A stretch of 64,000 nucleotides of DNA, taken from NCBI RefSeq assembly GCF_003666685.1, contig NZ_RCIZ01000008.1:1-64000 (forward strand), given 5' to 3'. Numbering within the stretch: the first letter of the stretch is position 1; each line of letters begins with the position of its first letter. Below are positions 7,454 to 15,215 of the stretch, in pieces. The notes under the pieces were generated by a model. The model saw nothing but the letters and a program-made list of their open reading frames with translations. It searched no databases and was not told where the DNA came from. The translations under genes and the position numbers were made by a program. The stretch is from Mesorhizobium sp. YM1C-6-2. Lineage in GTDB: Bacteria; Pseudomonadota; Alphaproteobacteria; Rhizobiales; Rhizobiaceae.

Positions 7454-8590
7454 TCAGTCGAGCGTACGCCGGAAGCGAAACAGCGCCAGTCCCGCGAACA
7501 GCACGACGAAGAAGCAGAGCGCCGCGACCTCCAGCGCGATCGCATCGAAATCGGCGCCCTTCAGCATGACCGCGCGGGTGACGCGCAGGAAATGCGTGAG
7601 CGGGAATATCTCGCCGAAGACCTGCGCCCAGCCGGGCATGCCGCGATAGGGGAACATGAAGCCCGACAGCAGGAGCGACGGCAGGAAGAAGAAGAAGGTA
7701 AGCTGCAGCGCCTGCATCTGCGTGCGGGCGATGGTCGAGATCGTGTAGCCGAGCAGCACCAGCGCCAGCACGAAGATGAGGATCGCCGACAGAAGCAGCG
7801 TCAGCGAGCCCTGGAAGGGGATCGAAAACAGGAGCTTCGCGGCAATCAGCACGACCGCGACCTGCACGGCGCCTACGACCAGATAGGGCAGCACCTTGCC
7901 GAGCATGATCTCGACCGGCGAGGCCGGCATGGCGAGCAGGTTCTCCATCGTGCCGCGCTCGGTCTCGCGGGTCAGCGCGATCGAGGTCATCATCACCATT
8001 GTCATCTGCAGGATGACGCCGAGCAGGCCAGGCACGATGTTGTATTGGGATATGCCTTCGGGATTGTAGCGTCTGTGGACGACCACTTCGAGCTGTGTGC
8101 TCGCGCGTTCCGCCGCTTCCGCCTGCCTGCCCTGCTCGCGCAGCAGGGCCGTCTGCGCCACGGTGCCGAGCGTGGAAATGGCGCCGCTCGCGACCGCCGG
8201 GTCGGTGGCGTCGGCCTCGATCAGGATCTGCGGATTGTCGCCGCTCTCGACGCGGCGGGCGAAGTCGGCCGGTATGGTCACAAGGAAGGAGACCGTACCG
8301 TTCGCCATCAGCGCCTCGGCCTCGGCCGCGGTCTGCACGATGTGGTCGAAACGATAGTAGCCGGTCATCTGCAATGCGGAGACCATGGCGCGCGTATAGT
8401 GGTCGTTGCTGGTTGCGACCAGCGCGGCCGGCAGGCTCTTAGGGTCGTTGTTGATCGCATAACCAAACAGCACGAGCTGCATCAGCGGCACGCCGAGCAT
8501 CATGGCGAAGGTGATGCGGTCGCGCCGCATCTGGATGAACTCCTTCATCAGCAGCGCGCCCAGCCGGGCGAAGGAGAAGATCGTGTTCAT
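7454..8590 (-). CDS. ABC-2 type transporter permease (YbhR/YhhJ-like)
   Basis: A 378-residue permease with one N-terminal membrane helix (MLGVPLMQLVLFGYAIN), a large periplasmic domain and five more helices towards the C-terminus. ALTRETERGTMENLLAMPAS and PVEIMLGKVLPYLVVGAVQV are typical of ABC-2 membrane proteins of the drug-export class. It overlaps the upstream ATPase gene by 4 nt (ATGA), so it pairs with that ATPase. Only one permease is present, whereas E. coli ybhGFSR has two, so it may homodimerise. Confidence 0.88.
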   Translation of the reverse strand: MNTIFSFARLGALLMKEFIQMRRDRITFAMMLGVPLMQLVLFGYAINNDPKSLPAALVATSNDHYTRAMVSALQMTGYYRFDHIVQTAAEAEALMANGTVSFLVTIPADFARRVESGDNPQILIEADATDPAVASGAISTLGTVAQTALLREQGRQAEAAERASTQLEVVVHRRYNPEGISQYNIVPGLLGVILQMTMVMMTSIALTRETERGTMENLLAMPASPVEIMLGKVLPYLVVGAVQVAVVLIAAKLLFSIPFQGSLTLLLSAILIFVLALVLLGYTISTIARTQMQALQLTFFFFLPSLLLSGFMFPYRGMPGWAQVFGEIFPLTHFLRVTRAVMLKGADFDAIALEVAALCFFVVLFAGLALFRFRRTLD

Positions 8591-9504
8591 GCCATGTTGT
8601 CCCTGGACTTCGCCATGAACTGGATGAAGACGTCCTCGAGGCTGGTCTCGCCGGGCCTGACCGCAATGCCTTCCCGGCCGCGAATGTCGTCGAGCGCGCT
8701 TTCGAGAAGCGCCTTGTCCGATCCGACGACGTGCAGCGTCGTGCCGAAGGGGGCGACCTGCTCGACGCCTGGACGGCCTTCGAGCGCCCTGGCGATCTGG
8801 TCGAGCCGCGGACCTTCGATGACGAAGGTCGTCAACCCGGCGTTCTTCACCACCTCGTCGACAGTGCCGGTGGCAAGCATCCTGCCGTAGGAGATGTAGC
8901 TGATGCGGTGGCAGCGCTCGGCCTCGTCCATGTAGTGGGTCGAGACGAGCACGGTCAGCCCGTCCTGCGCCAGCCGGTGGATCTCGTCCCAGAACTCGCG
9001 CCGTGCCTTCGGGTCGACGCCGGCGGTCGGCTCGTCGAGCAGCAGAAGCTTCGGCTTGTGCATGATGCAGGCGGCGAGCGCGAGGCGCTGCTTCCAGCCG
9101 CCCGAAAGCGTGCCGGCGAGCTGGTTCCGGCGGCTCGCGAGACCGAGGTCCTCCAGCGTGCGGTCGACATGTTCGGCGACCGGCTTCAGCTGATAGAGCC
9201 GGGCGACGAATTCGAGGTTCTCGGCGATGGTGAGATCCTCGTAGAACGAGAATTTCTGGGTCATGTAGCCGACCTCGCGCTTGATCTTCAGGCTCTCCGT
9301 CCTGAGGTCGTGGCCGAGCACCTCGCCCTCCCCCTCGTCAGGGGTCAGCAGCCCGCACATGATGCGGATGGTTGTGGTCTTGCCGGAGCCGTTGGGGCCG
9401 AGGAAGCCGACGATCTCGCCCTCGGCGACCGTCATGGTGACGTGGTCGACGACGGTCTTGTCGCCGAAGCGCTTCACCAGGTTCCTGACGTCGATGGCGT
9501 TCAT
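8587..9504 (-). CDS. ABC transporter ATP-binding protein (YbhF-like)
   Basis: A 305-residue ATPase with Walker A GPNGSGKTT (about residue 37), Q-loop YMTQKFSFYEDL, signature LSGGWKQRL, Walker B LLLLDEPTAGVD and the H-loop in STHYMDEAERC. The C-terminal part (from about 215) is the accessory domain of CcmA/drug-type ATPases. It powers export with the downstream permease and the HlyD-like adaptor. It is a single-domain ATPase, whereas E. coli YbhF is a tandem fusion. Confidence 0.92.
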   Translation of the reverse strand: MNAIDVRNLVKRFGDKTVVDHVTMTVAEGEIVGFLGPNGSGKTTTIRIMCGLLTPDEGEGEVLGHDLRTESLKIKREVGYMTQKFSFYEDLTIAENLEFVARLYQLKPVAEHVDRTLEDLGLASRRNQLAGTLSGGWKQRLALAACIMHKPKLLLLDEPTAGVDPKARREFWDEIHRLAQDGLTVLVSTHYMDEAERCHRISYISYGRMLATGTVDEVVKNAGLTTFVIEGPRLDQIARALEGRPGVEQVAPFGTTLHVVGSDKALLESALDDIRGREGIAVRPGETSLEDVFIQFMAKSRDNMA

Positions 9505-9526
9505 GACTGCCTCCGGCAGGGAGGGA

Positions 9527-9611
9527 GGTGAGTAAGGGAATAGGTTAGTAGGGGAAAGAAGCCCGTGCAGTCGGCCGCCCTGTTTCCTTACTCACCTACT
9601 CACTTATTCCC
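9527..9611. repeat. Low-complexity inverted repeat inside the efflux operon
   Basis: The gap between the adaptor gene and the ATPase gene holds a perfect 11-bp inverted repeat, GGTGAGTAAGG (9527-9537) and CCTTACTCACC (9586-9596), flanked by further GTGAGTA/CTTATTCCCCTACT-like units. This purine/pyrimidine-biased repeat looks like a dispersed intergenic element and may fold into a hairpin in the polycistronic mRNA. Confidence 0.55.
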
Positions 9612-10556
9612 CTACTCCCCTAACTCCACATCCACGATCTGCCCCGGCTGCAGCCGCGAGGTCGCGTCGACCGGCCTTGCCTCGATGAGGTAGACGAGCT
9701 TCTGCCTGGTCTCGAGCGAGTAGATGACCGGAGGCGTGAACTCCGGATCGGGCGAGATGTAGCTGATGCGCGCCTCGAGCCCGTCCGGGCAACCGTCGCA
9801 GCGCACCTTCAGCAGCTTGCCGACCTCGAGCTTCGAGAACGACGCTTCGGGCACGTAGAGGGAGAGCTTCACCGCGCCGTCCGGCAGCATGGAGACGACC
9901 GGCGCGGAGGGGCCGGCGACGTCGCCCGGATTGCGGATCACGTCGTCGACGCGTCCCGCCGCCGGGGCCGTCAGCGAGCGCTTGGTCAGCCGCCAGCGCG
10001 CCTGCTCGAGCGCGGTCTCGGCCTGCTTCACCTGGTTCTCGGCCGCCTTGATCTCCTCGGCGCGCGCCGCCAGTTTTCCTACCGCAAGATTGGCCTCGGC
10101 CTGGTTGATCTGCGCCTCGGCCACCTCGACCGCCGTCTTCGCCGCATCGAACGTCGCCTGGGCCGCGGTGCCCCGCTTGAGCAGGTCGGTGACGCGCGCC
10201 AGGGTGCGCCGCCTCTCCTCGGCTTCCGCCTTGGCCGAGCGCACCATGGCCTCCAGCACGTCGATTTCCTCCTGCCGCTTGCCGACGAGCAGATTGGCAA
10301 GCTGCGCCTGCGCCTGTGCCAGCGCCGCTTCGGCCTGCGCGACCGCGATCCTGGCGTCGTCCGTCTCCATTTCGGCAACCACTGCGCCTTCCTCGACGCG
10401 GTCGCCGCGCTTCACCGAGATCGACTGCACCTGCGCAACCTCGATCGGGGCGAGCAGCACGAAGTCGCCCTCGACATAACCCACGGCGAGCGGCGCCGGC
10501 CCGGCACATGCGGAGAACAAAGCGGCGGCGAAGGGGATCGAGCAAAGGATGCTCAT
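9612..10556 (-). CDS. HlyD/EmrA-like periplasmic adaptor (YbhG-like)
   Basis: A 314-residue membrane-fusion protein. The N-terminus has a lipoprotein-like signal (AALFSACAG, Cys about 17). A biotinyl-lipoyl half motif IEVAQVQSISVKRGDRVEEG precedes a long coiled coil (about 65-190, Ala/Glu-rich with KAEAEERRRTLARVTDLLKR) and the second lipoyl half (SLTAPAAGRVDDVIRNPGDV). It bridges the inner-membrane ABC exporter to an outer-membrane channel. The start overlaps the end of the tetR gene by 4 nt, so repressor and exporter form one operon. Confidence 0.9.
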   Translation of the reverse strand: MSILCSIPFAAALFSACAGPAPLAVGYVEGDFVLLAPIEVAQVQSISVKRGDRVEEGAVVAEMETDDARIAVAQAEAALAQAQAQLANLLVGKRQEEIDVLEAMVRSAKAEAEERRRTLARVTDLLKRGTAAQATFDAAKTAVEVAEAQINQAEANLAVGKLAARAEEIKAAENQVKQAETALEQARWRLTKRSLTAPAAGRVDDVIRNPGDVAGPSAPVVSMLPDGAVKLSLYVPEASFSKLEVGKLLKVRCDGCPDGLEARISYISPDPEFTPPVIYSLETRQKLVYLIEARPVDATSRLQPGQIVDVELGE

Positions 10557-11245
10557 GGCTTTGCCTCCTTCCGCGCGGAGAGGATCGCATCGATGTTGCT
10601 TCTGACCACCGCGATTATGTCCGTCGCCTCGGCCGGCCCGACCTTGTCCCAGTCCATGCGCCGCATGACGGCGGCTTGCGCGATGCGGAAATAGACGACC
10701 TGTCCGATCAGCGTGAAGATGGTGATCCTGGTGCGTTCGCTTTCGGCGTCCTCGCCGCTTGCCTCCGCCCAGATCCTGCAGAGACTCCGGTGGACCGGCT
10801 CGAACACGCCGTCATAGATGATGTCGAGCGCCTCGCTCGGCTGGGACAGTTCGCGCAGCACGAACTGCACGAACTCGCCGGCCTCGGGCCGGGCCACGAT
10901 GAAGCCGACCATGGCTTCCAGCACGGTGTTCAGCCGCGCCCGCGCCGCATCTTCGCCCTGGACGTCGCCGGCCGTCTCCGCCATGGCGGCGCCGGCAACG
11001 CCGCCGATCGTCTCGACGATATGGTTGGCGCAGGCCGCCCTGAGACCTTCCTTGCCGCCGAAATGATAGGCGATCGAGCCGATATTGGCTTTCGCGAGAG
11101 CCGCGATCTCCCGGGTCGACGTGCCCTCGAAACCCTGGCGGCCGAACAGTTTCAGCGCGACGCGGATGAGGGCGGCGCGGGTCTGGTCGGCGGGCGAGGG
11201 ATGAGCACGGCTCGTGGAGAGGACATTTTCAGGTTTTTTGGCCAT
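10553..11245 (-). CDS. TetR/AcrR regulator with CecR-like C-terminal domain
   Basis: A 230-residue repressor. Residues 20-65 form the TetR DNA-binding domain (LFGRQGFEGTSTREIAALAK, then ANIGSIAYHFGGKEGLRAAC). The C-terminal part resembles the DUF1956 ligand domain of E. coli CecR (YbiH), which controls the adjacent ybhGFSR efflux genes. The same order (regulator, adaptor, ATPase, permease) is seen here, so it probably represses its own operon until a toxic compound binds. Confidence 0.88.
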   Translation of the reverse strand: MAKKPENVLSTSRAHPSPADQTRAALIRVALKLFGRQGFEGTSTREIAALAKANIGSIAYHFGGKEGLRAACANHIVETIGGVAGAAMAETAGDVQGEDAARARLNTVLEAMVGFIVARPEAGEFVQFVLRELSQPSEALDIIYDGVFEPVHRSLCRIWAEASGEDAESERTRITIFTLIGQVVYFRIAQAAVMRRMDWDKVGPAEATDIIAVVRSNIDAILSARKEAKP

Positions 11246-11440
11246 CGCTTATTTAATCAATCGAATGATTAAAGTAAAGGTCAGATCGCAAATCTTGACG
11301 CGTATCAAAGACGCGAAACAGCGCGCAGGATATGAAATAATGGCGACTTGCGCTGAGTGATGCGGGTACGAAAGCGGACGAGGGGTGGCGCTCCAAGCTC
11401 CGTCGCTTTTTGCTATTGTCGCTTCTTTGGGACTTGGTCA

Positions 11441-11914
11441 ATGGCGAAGGAAATCGAACGGAAGTTTCTGGTTTCCAGTCCCGCCTGGCGGGATTTCGTG
11501 GAGGCGGAGATCCGCATCCGCCAGTTCTACCTGGTTGCGGCCGTCGAGCGCACGGTCCGCATCCGCATCAGTGACGGCAGGGCGGCGATGCTCACGCTCA
11601 AGTTTCCTGCACGGGACCGCGGACGCGAAGAGTTCGAGTACCCCGTCCCGCTGGCGGAGGCGGAGGAGATGCAGGCCTTCGCGATCGGTCGCATCATCAA
11701 GAAGACGCGCCATCACGTCCGCCATGAGGGCTATCTCTACGAGATCGATGTGTTCGAGGGCGGACTTGCAGGCCTGGTGATCGCCGAGCTCGAGACGCCT
11801 GATATCGTGCCGGTGGAGAAGCTGCCGTCATGGCTCGGCCGCGAGGTCACGCAGGACAACAGGTACTACAACGCATCGCTGGCCCTCGGAGAACTTCCGG
11901 AGTTCGCGGCATGA
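11441..11914 (+). CDS. CYTH domain protein (triphosphate tunnel family)
   Basis: A 157-residue CYTH protein starting MAKEIERKFLV, with the ExExK signature EIERK. Basic and acidic residues lining the tunnel are visible in RTVRIRISDGRAAMLTLK, REEFEYPVPLAEAEEM and YEIDVFEGGLAGLVIAELE. Family members hydrolyse inorganic triphosphate or related phosphates with divalent metal. It overlaps the following CHAD gene by 4 nt (ATGA); CYTH and CHAD are often fused or adjacent and linked to polyphosphate. The ATG at 11441 is chosen because the CYTH signature starts there. Confidence 0.93.
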   Translation: MAKEIERKFLVSSPAWRDFVEAEIRIRQFYLVAAVERTVRIRISDGRAAMLTLKFPARDRGREEFEYPVPLAEAEEMQAFAIGRIIKKTRHHVRHEGYLYEIDVFEGGLAGLVIAELETPDIVPVEKLPSWLGREVTQDNRYYNASLALGELPEFAA

Positions 11915-12831
11915 GCTTCCTGATCGATCCGCACCTGCCGCTGACGACCGAGGTTCGGCGCATCGCCGCAGCGGAAATCGACGGCGCGCTCCAGCAGCTC
12001 GCGGCGGCGCGCGAAAATCCCGACGAGGCCCTGCACGAATGCCGCAAGCGGCTGAAGAGCCTGCGAGCGCTGTTCCGGCTTGTCCGCTCCGGCGACGAAG
12101 CCTTCTTCCGGGCCGAGAATGCGCGCTACCGCGACGTAGCGGCGGGGCTCGCCGGCCCGCGCGAAGCCGCCGCCCTCGTCGAGACGGTGGATCGGCTGGG
12201 CAAGGCTTTTCCTGACGAAGCCGCCGGCGGCGACCTCGATCCCGTGCGCGACAGGCTCGTCGCGCATCGCGACGACATCGTCGGCAAGGACGCCGGCCCC
12301 GCCATCGATGCAGCCGTCGCCTCCTGCAAGACCGGCCTGCGGCAAATCCGCAAGCTCCGGCTGCCCGACGAACCCCAGGGCGCGGCGGACATCCTTGCCG
12401 AGGGCATGGGCAAGACCATGCACCGAGCCAGCAAAAGCCTTGCCAGCGCCAAGGCGCGCGGCGCGCCAGAAGACTTCCATGAACTGCGCAAGGCGCTCAA
12501 GGCGCATTCCAAGCACCTGTCCCTGTTGAAGAAGCTGTGGCCGTCGCCGGTCAAGGCCAGGCGAAAGGCCGTCGACGCGCTCGCTGAAAGGCTCGGCGAG
12601 CTGCACGACATATTCGTCATGCGCGCGCTGCTGAAGGACAAGGAGCACCCGCTCGGCGCCCTCACCGAAACGCAGCTGCTCGCCCGGCTCTGCAAACGCT
12701 CCGAGCGCCAGCTCAGGAAAGCCAGCCTGGCCGAGGCATCGAAGCTTTTCCGCGACAGCCCGAAACGGGCGGCGAAGAAGGCCGCGCGCAAGATCCGGCG
12801 CGAGTTCGCCGAGCCGCATCCGGCGGCATAG
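11911..12831 (+). CDS. CHAD domain protein
   Basis: A 306-residue, His/Lys/Arg-rich helical protein with the two CHAD repeats. Conserved basic segments are ALHECRKRLKSLRALFRLVR in the first half and DFHELRKALKAHSKHLSLLK in the second. CHAD domains bind polyphosphate through these residues. The gene is coupled to the CYTH gene by a 4-nt overlap, so the two products probably act on the same phosphate polymer. Confidence 0.93.
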   Translation: MSFLIDPHLPLTTEVRRIAAAEIDGALQQLAAARENPDEALHECRKRLKSLRALFRLVRSGDEAFFRAENARYRDVAAGLAGPREAAALVETVDRLGKAFPDEAAGGDLDPVRDRLVAHRDDIVGKDAGPAIDAAVASCKTGLRQIRKLRLPDEPQGAADILAEGMGKTMHRASKSLASAKARGAPEDFHELRKALKAHSKHLSLLKKLWPSPVKARRKAVDALAERLGELHDIFVMRALLKDKEHPLGALTETQLLARLCKRSERQLRKASLAEASKLFRDSPKRAAKKAARKIRREFAEPHPAA

Positions 12832-12878
12832 CGCCGGCCATGTGGCAATCCGCAACCGGGGCGTGTTACGGCTAGCGG

Positions 12879-13664
12879 ATGAGCGAAGCGGGCGACACGA
12901 TCCTCGACAGGATAGGCCGGTTCCTGGCGGGCCGGCTGCAGCAGGAGACCTCCGGCTACGAGCCCTACACGCCGTCTGACCCGGAGACCCTGCGACGCAT
13001 TCTGCAGCCGGGCGACATCCTGCTGATCGAGGGCAATCTCAGGATTTCCGCGACCATCAAATACCTGACCCAGTCGACGTGGTCGCATTCGGCGCTCTAT
13101 GTCGGCGACGCCCTGCCGGAACCGGAGGATGGGTCGGAGCGGCCGCGCCTGATCGAGGTCAATCTCGGCCAGGGCTGCGTAGCGGTGCCGCTGTCGAAAT
13201 ACCGCACCTACAACACGCGCATCTGCCGGGCGAGCGGACTGTCGCCGGAGGACCGCCAGCATGTCGTCGATTTCATGCTGGAGCGGCTCGGCCTGAAATA
13301 CGACCTGAAGAACATCTTCGACATGCTGCGCTATTTCTTTCCGGTGCCGATGCCGGTGCGCTGGCGGAGGCGCGCCATCGCCTTCGGTTCCGGCGACCCT
13401 ACCCGCGCCATCTGCTCGTCGCTGATCGCCCAGGCCTATGAAGGTATCCGCTATCCGATCCTGCCCGAGATCACCCGCGCGCCGGGACGGGCGTCGGCCC
13501 AGTCCTCCTACTCTCGCAGCGAGATCCTGCACATCCGCCACCACTCGCTCTACACGCCGCGCGACTTCGACCTGTCGCCCTATTTCAGGATCGTGAAGCC
13601 GACGCTCGAATACGGCTTCGACTACAGGAGCGTGACCTGGGCGCAAGAAGAGCAGGCATCCTGA
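12879..13664 (+). CDS. YiiX/YebB-like NlpC/P60 cysteine hydrolase
   Basis: A 261-residue protein with the permuted papain-like layout of YiiX proteins: the catalytic His in STWSHSALYVGDAL comes before the catalytic Cys in RAICSSLIAQAYEGI. LQPGDILLIEGNLRISATIK is the usual N-terminal strand set. No clear signal peptide is seen, so it may be cytoplasmic or membrane-associated. Family members cleave amide or thioester bonds, possibly on lipids or peptidoglycan; substrate unknown. It lies 47 nt after the CHAD gene. Confidence 0.85.
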   Translation: MSEAGDTILDRIGRFLAGRLQQETSGYEPYTPSDPETLRRILQPGDILLIEGNLRISATIKYLTQSTWSHSALYVGDALPEPEDGSERPRLIEVNLGQGCVAVPLSKYRTYNTRICRASGLSPEDRQHVVDFMLERLGLKYDLKNIFDMLRYFFPVPMPVRWRRRAIAFGSGDPTRAICSSLIAQAYEGIRYPILPEITRAPGRASAQSSYSRSEILHIRHHSLYTPRDFDLSPYFRIVKPTLEYGFDYRSVTWAQEEQAS

Positions 13665-13763
13665 TTACATAAGTTAAAGCTCGACTTTCAGGATTTTCGC
13701 TCTTTCTATTTCCTTGGACACGAGTCTACTTTCCTCCCATTGGTTAAATTGGGGGAGGGTGAA

Positions 13764-15185
13764 TTGTCGTCCAGGTTTACTGCCCTGCCGCTGAGTAGCG
13801 GTGAAGCCTTCGTGTTGGAAACAGAACACAACCACAGGGGTTACGTGGTTCTTTTTGACGGTGGGCAAAGCAAGACGCGCGGTCCGGAAAACGGACTGTT
13901 CAAGTCTCTCAAAGATCATTGCCCCACCGTCGGCAATCGGATCGATATCGCAATCTGCAGTCATAGCGATCATGACCATTCCGCAGGCTTTCCGCGATTC
14001 GTCGAGACCTGGGTTTCCGAGGGAAACGAGATCGGAGAATTCTGGTTGCCCGCGCTTTGGTCGCCGGCGGTGCCCGAAGTCCTGACCGACCCGGACAGGT
14101 TGATCACGCGTTTGCGAGAGGGCGCAGCCCTGGCAGCAAGGTCAATTGTCGCAGAAGAACGGCTCCGTGGGACGGAAGCAATCTTGGCGACCGAGGACCG
14201 GATCCCGGCTTTTCGATCCATCGACCAGCGGATTCGCAGCGAAGGGCTGAAATACCTGAGGGAGAGGCCAAGGACCGACCGTATGGAGACAGCTATCCTT
14301 GCTGACAGAACGGAAGAGTCGGGGGAGGCGATGGTCGCGCGGTCATTGGGTCTCGGCTTGCAGGAACTTGCGGTCGTGCGGAGGAACCTCGAGGAGAGCC
14401 ATCTTCTCACGGTGCCGCTGGGCGAGCGTCTCGGCGCGAATCGACCGCAAATCCATTGGTATTTCGTCGACACGGAGAGAGCGTCACCGGAGGCGTTCCA
14501 ATTGGCGGAGACTTTAACGAGGAGCGTCATTGAAACGGCTGAGGCGATCCAGGCGATTGCGACCTTAGCCGTCTCGCATTCGATTCCCATTCGGTGGTTC
14601 GATTTCACTGCGTTCGAGAACGAAGGCGCCGCCCCTCAAGGCGGAATCTCGGGATTCCTGGAACCCCTGAACACGGTCGAGCAGCGAGACGTAAGAAGGG
14701 AAGCGAATAGTCTGGCGCTTTTTTATTCCCTCAAGCTGACCGAGCAAAACGTGTCTTCGCTGGTATTCCAGCGGGTCGAAACTGAAGGGGAGCCCGCTGT
14801 CATCTTCGTCGCGGATTCACGCCTTGCGTTCGGAATTGATGAACCTGAGGAAAATTTTCCAAATCATCTCAAGCCCACCGATCGCGCTTGCATCTTTACC
14901 GCTGCCCATCACGGATCGCGCAACAACGATCGGGCTTACGAGGTTTTGGAAGAGTGGTTAGGCGCGGAGCTTTTCAGGGACTCGTTCGCGGTCAGAAACG
15001 GAGGCGTTCACAATCAGACCTTGGACGGCTTCCTCAAGGTCGGCAACCGCCGTTGCGCTCAATGTTATCAGTGCCACGGCGGTGACTGGTCACAGCTTGT
15101 CACGATCGGAACCGTTGGCAACGAATGGTCATGGCCGCCCGATCAGGGCGGCAAATGCGGAACTCCGAAGGCCCGGCGCAGGTAG
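13764..15185 (+). CDS. Orphan metallo-beta-lactamase-fold hydrolase (ComEC-like)
   Basis: About 473 residues. The N-terminus has GYVVLFDGG and CSHSDHDHSAGFP, the MBL HxHxDH-type metal motif in the variant used by ComEC-related MBL proteins, and later VIFVADSRLAFG and FTAAHHGSRNND supply further metal ligands. There are no membrane segments. The C-terminus has a cysteine cluster (RRCAQCYQCHGGDW, and a Cys near GGKC) that could bind zinc. Base composition is visibly lower in GC than the neighbours, suggesting transfer. The likely start is TTG at 13764 after GGGGGAGGG; a TTG at 13740 is possible. Function unknown: nuclease, phosphodiesterase or defence-linked MBL are options. Confidence 0.75.
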   Translation: MSSRFTALPLSSGEAFVLETEHNHRGYVVLFDGGQSKTRGPENGLFKSLKDHCPTVGNRIDIAICSHSDHDHSAGFPRFVETWVSEGNEIGEFWLPALWSPAVPEVLTDPDRLITRLREGAALAARSIVAEERLRGTEAILATEDRIPAFRSIDQRIRSEGLKYLRERPRTDRMETAILADRTEESGEAMVARSLGLGLQELAVVRRNLEESHLLTVPLGERLGANRPQIHWYFVDTERASPEAFQLAETLTRSVIETAEAIQAIATLAVSHSIPIRWFDFTAFENEGAAPQGGISGFLEPLNTVEQRDVRREANSLALFYSLKLTEQNVSSLVFQRVETEGEPAVIFVADSRLAFGIDEPEENFPNHLKPTDRACIFTAAHHGSRNNDRAYEVLEEWLGAELFRDSFAVRNGGVHNQTLDGFLKVGNRRCAQCYQCHGGDWSQLVTIGTVGNEWSWPPDQGGKCGTPKARRR

Positions 15186-15215
15186 GAGTACTTTCGGGAT
15201 CGTGCTTTTGATGAA

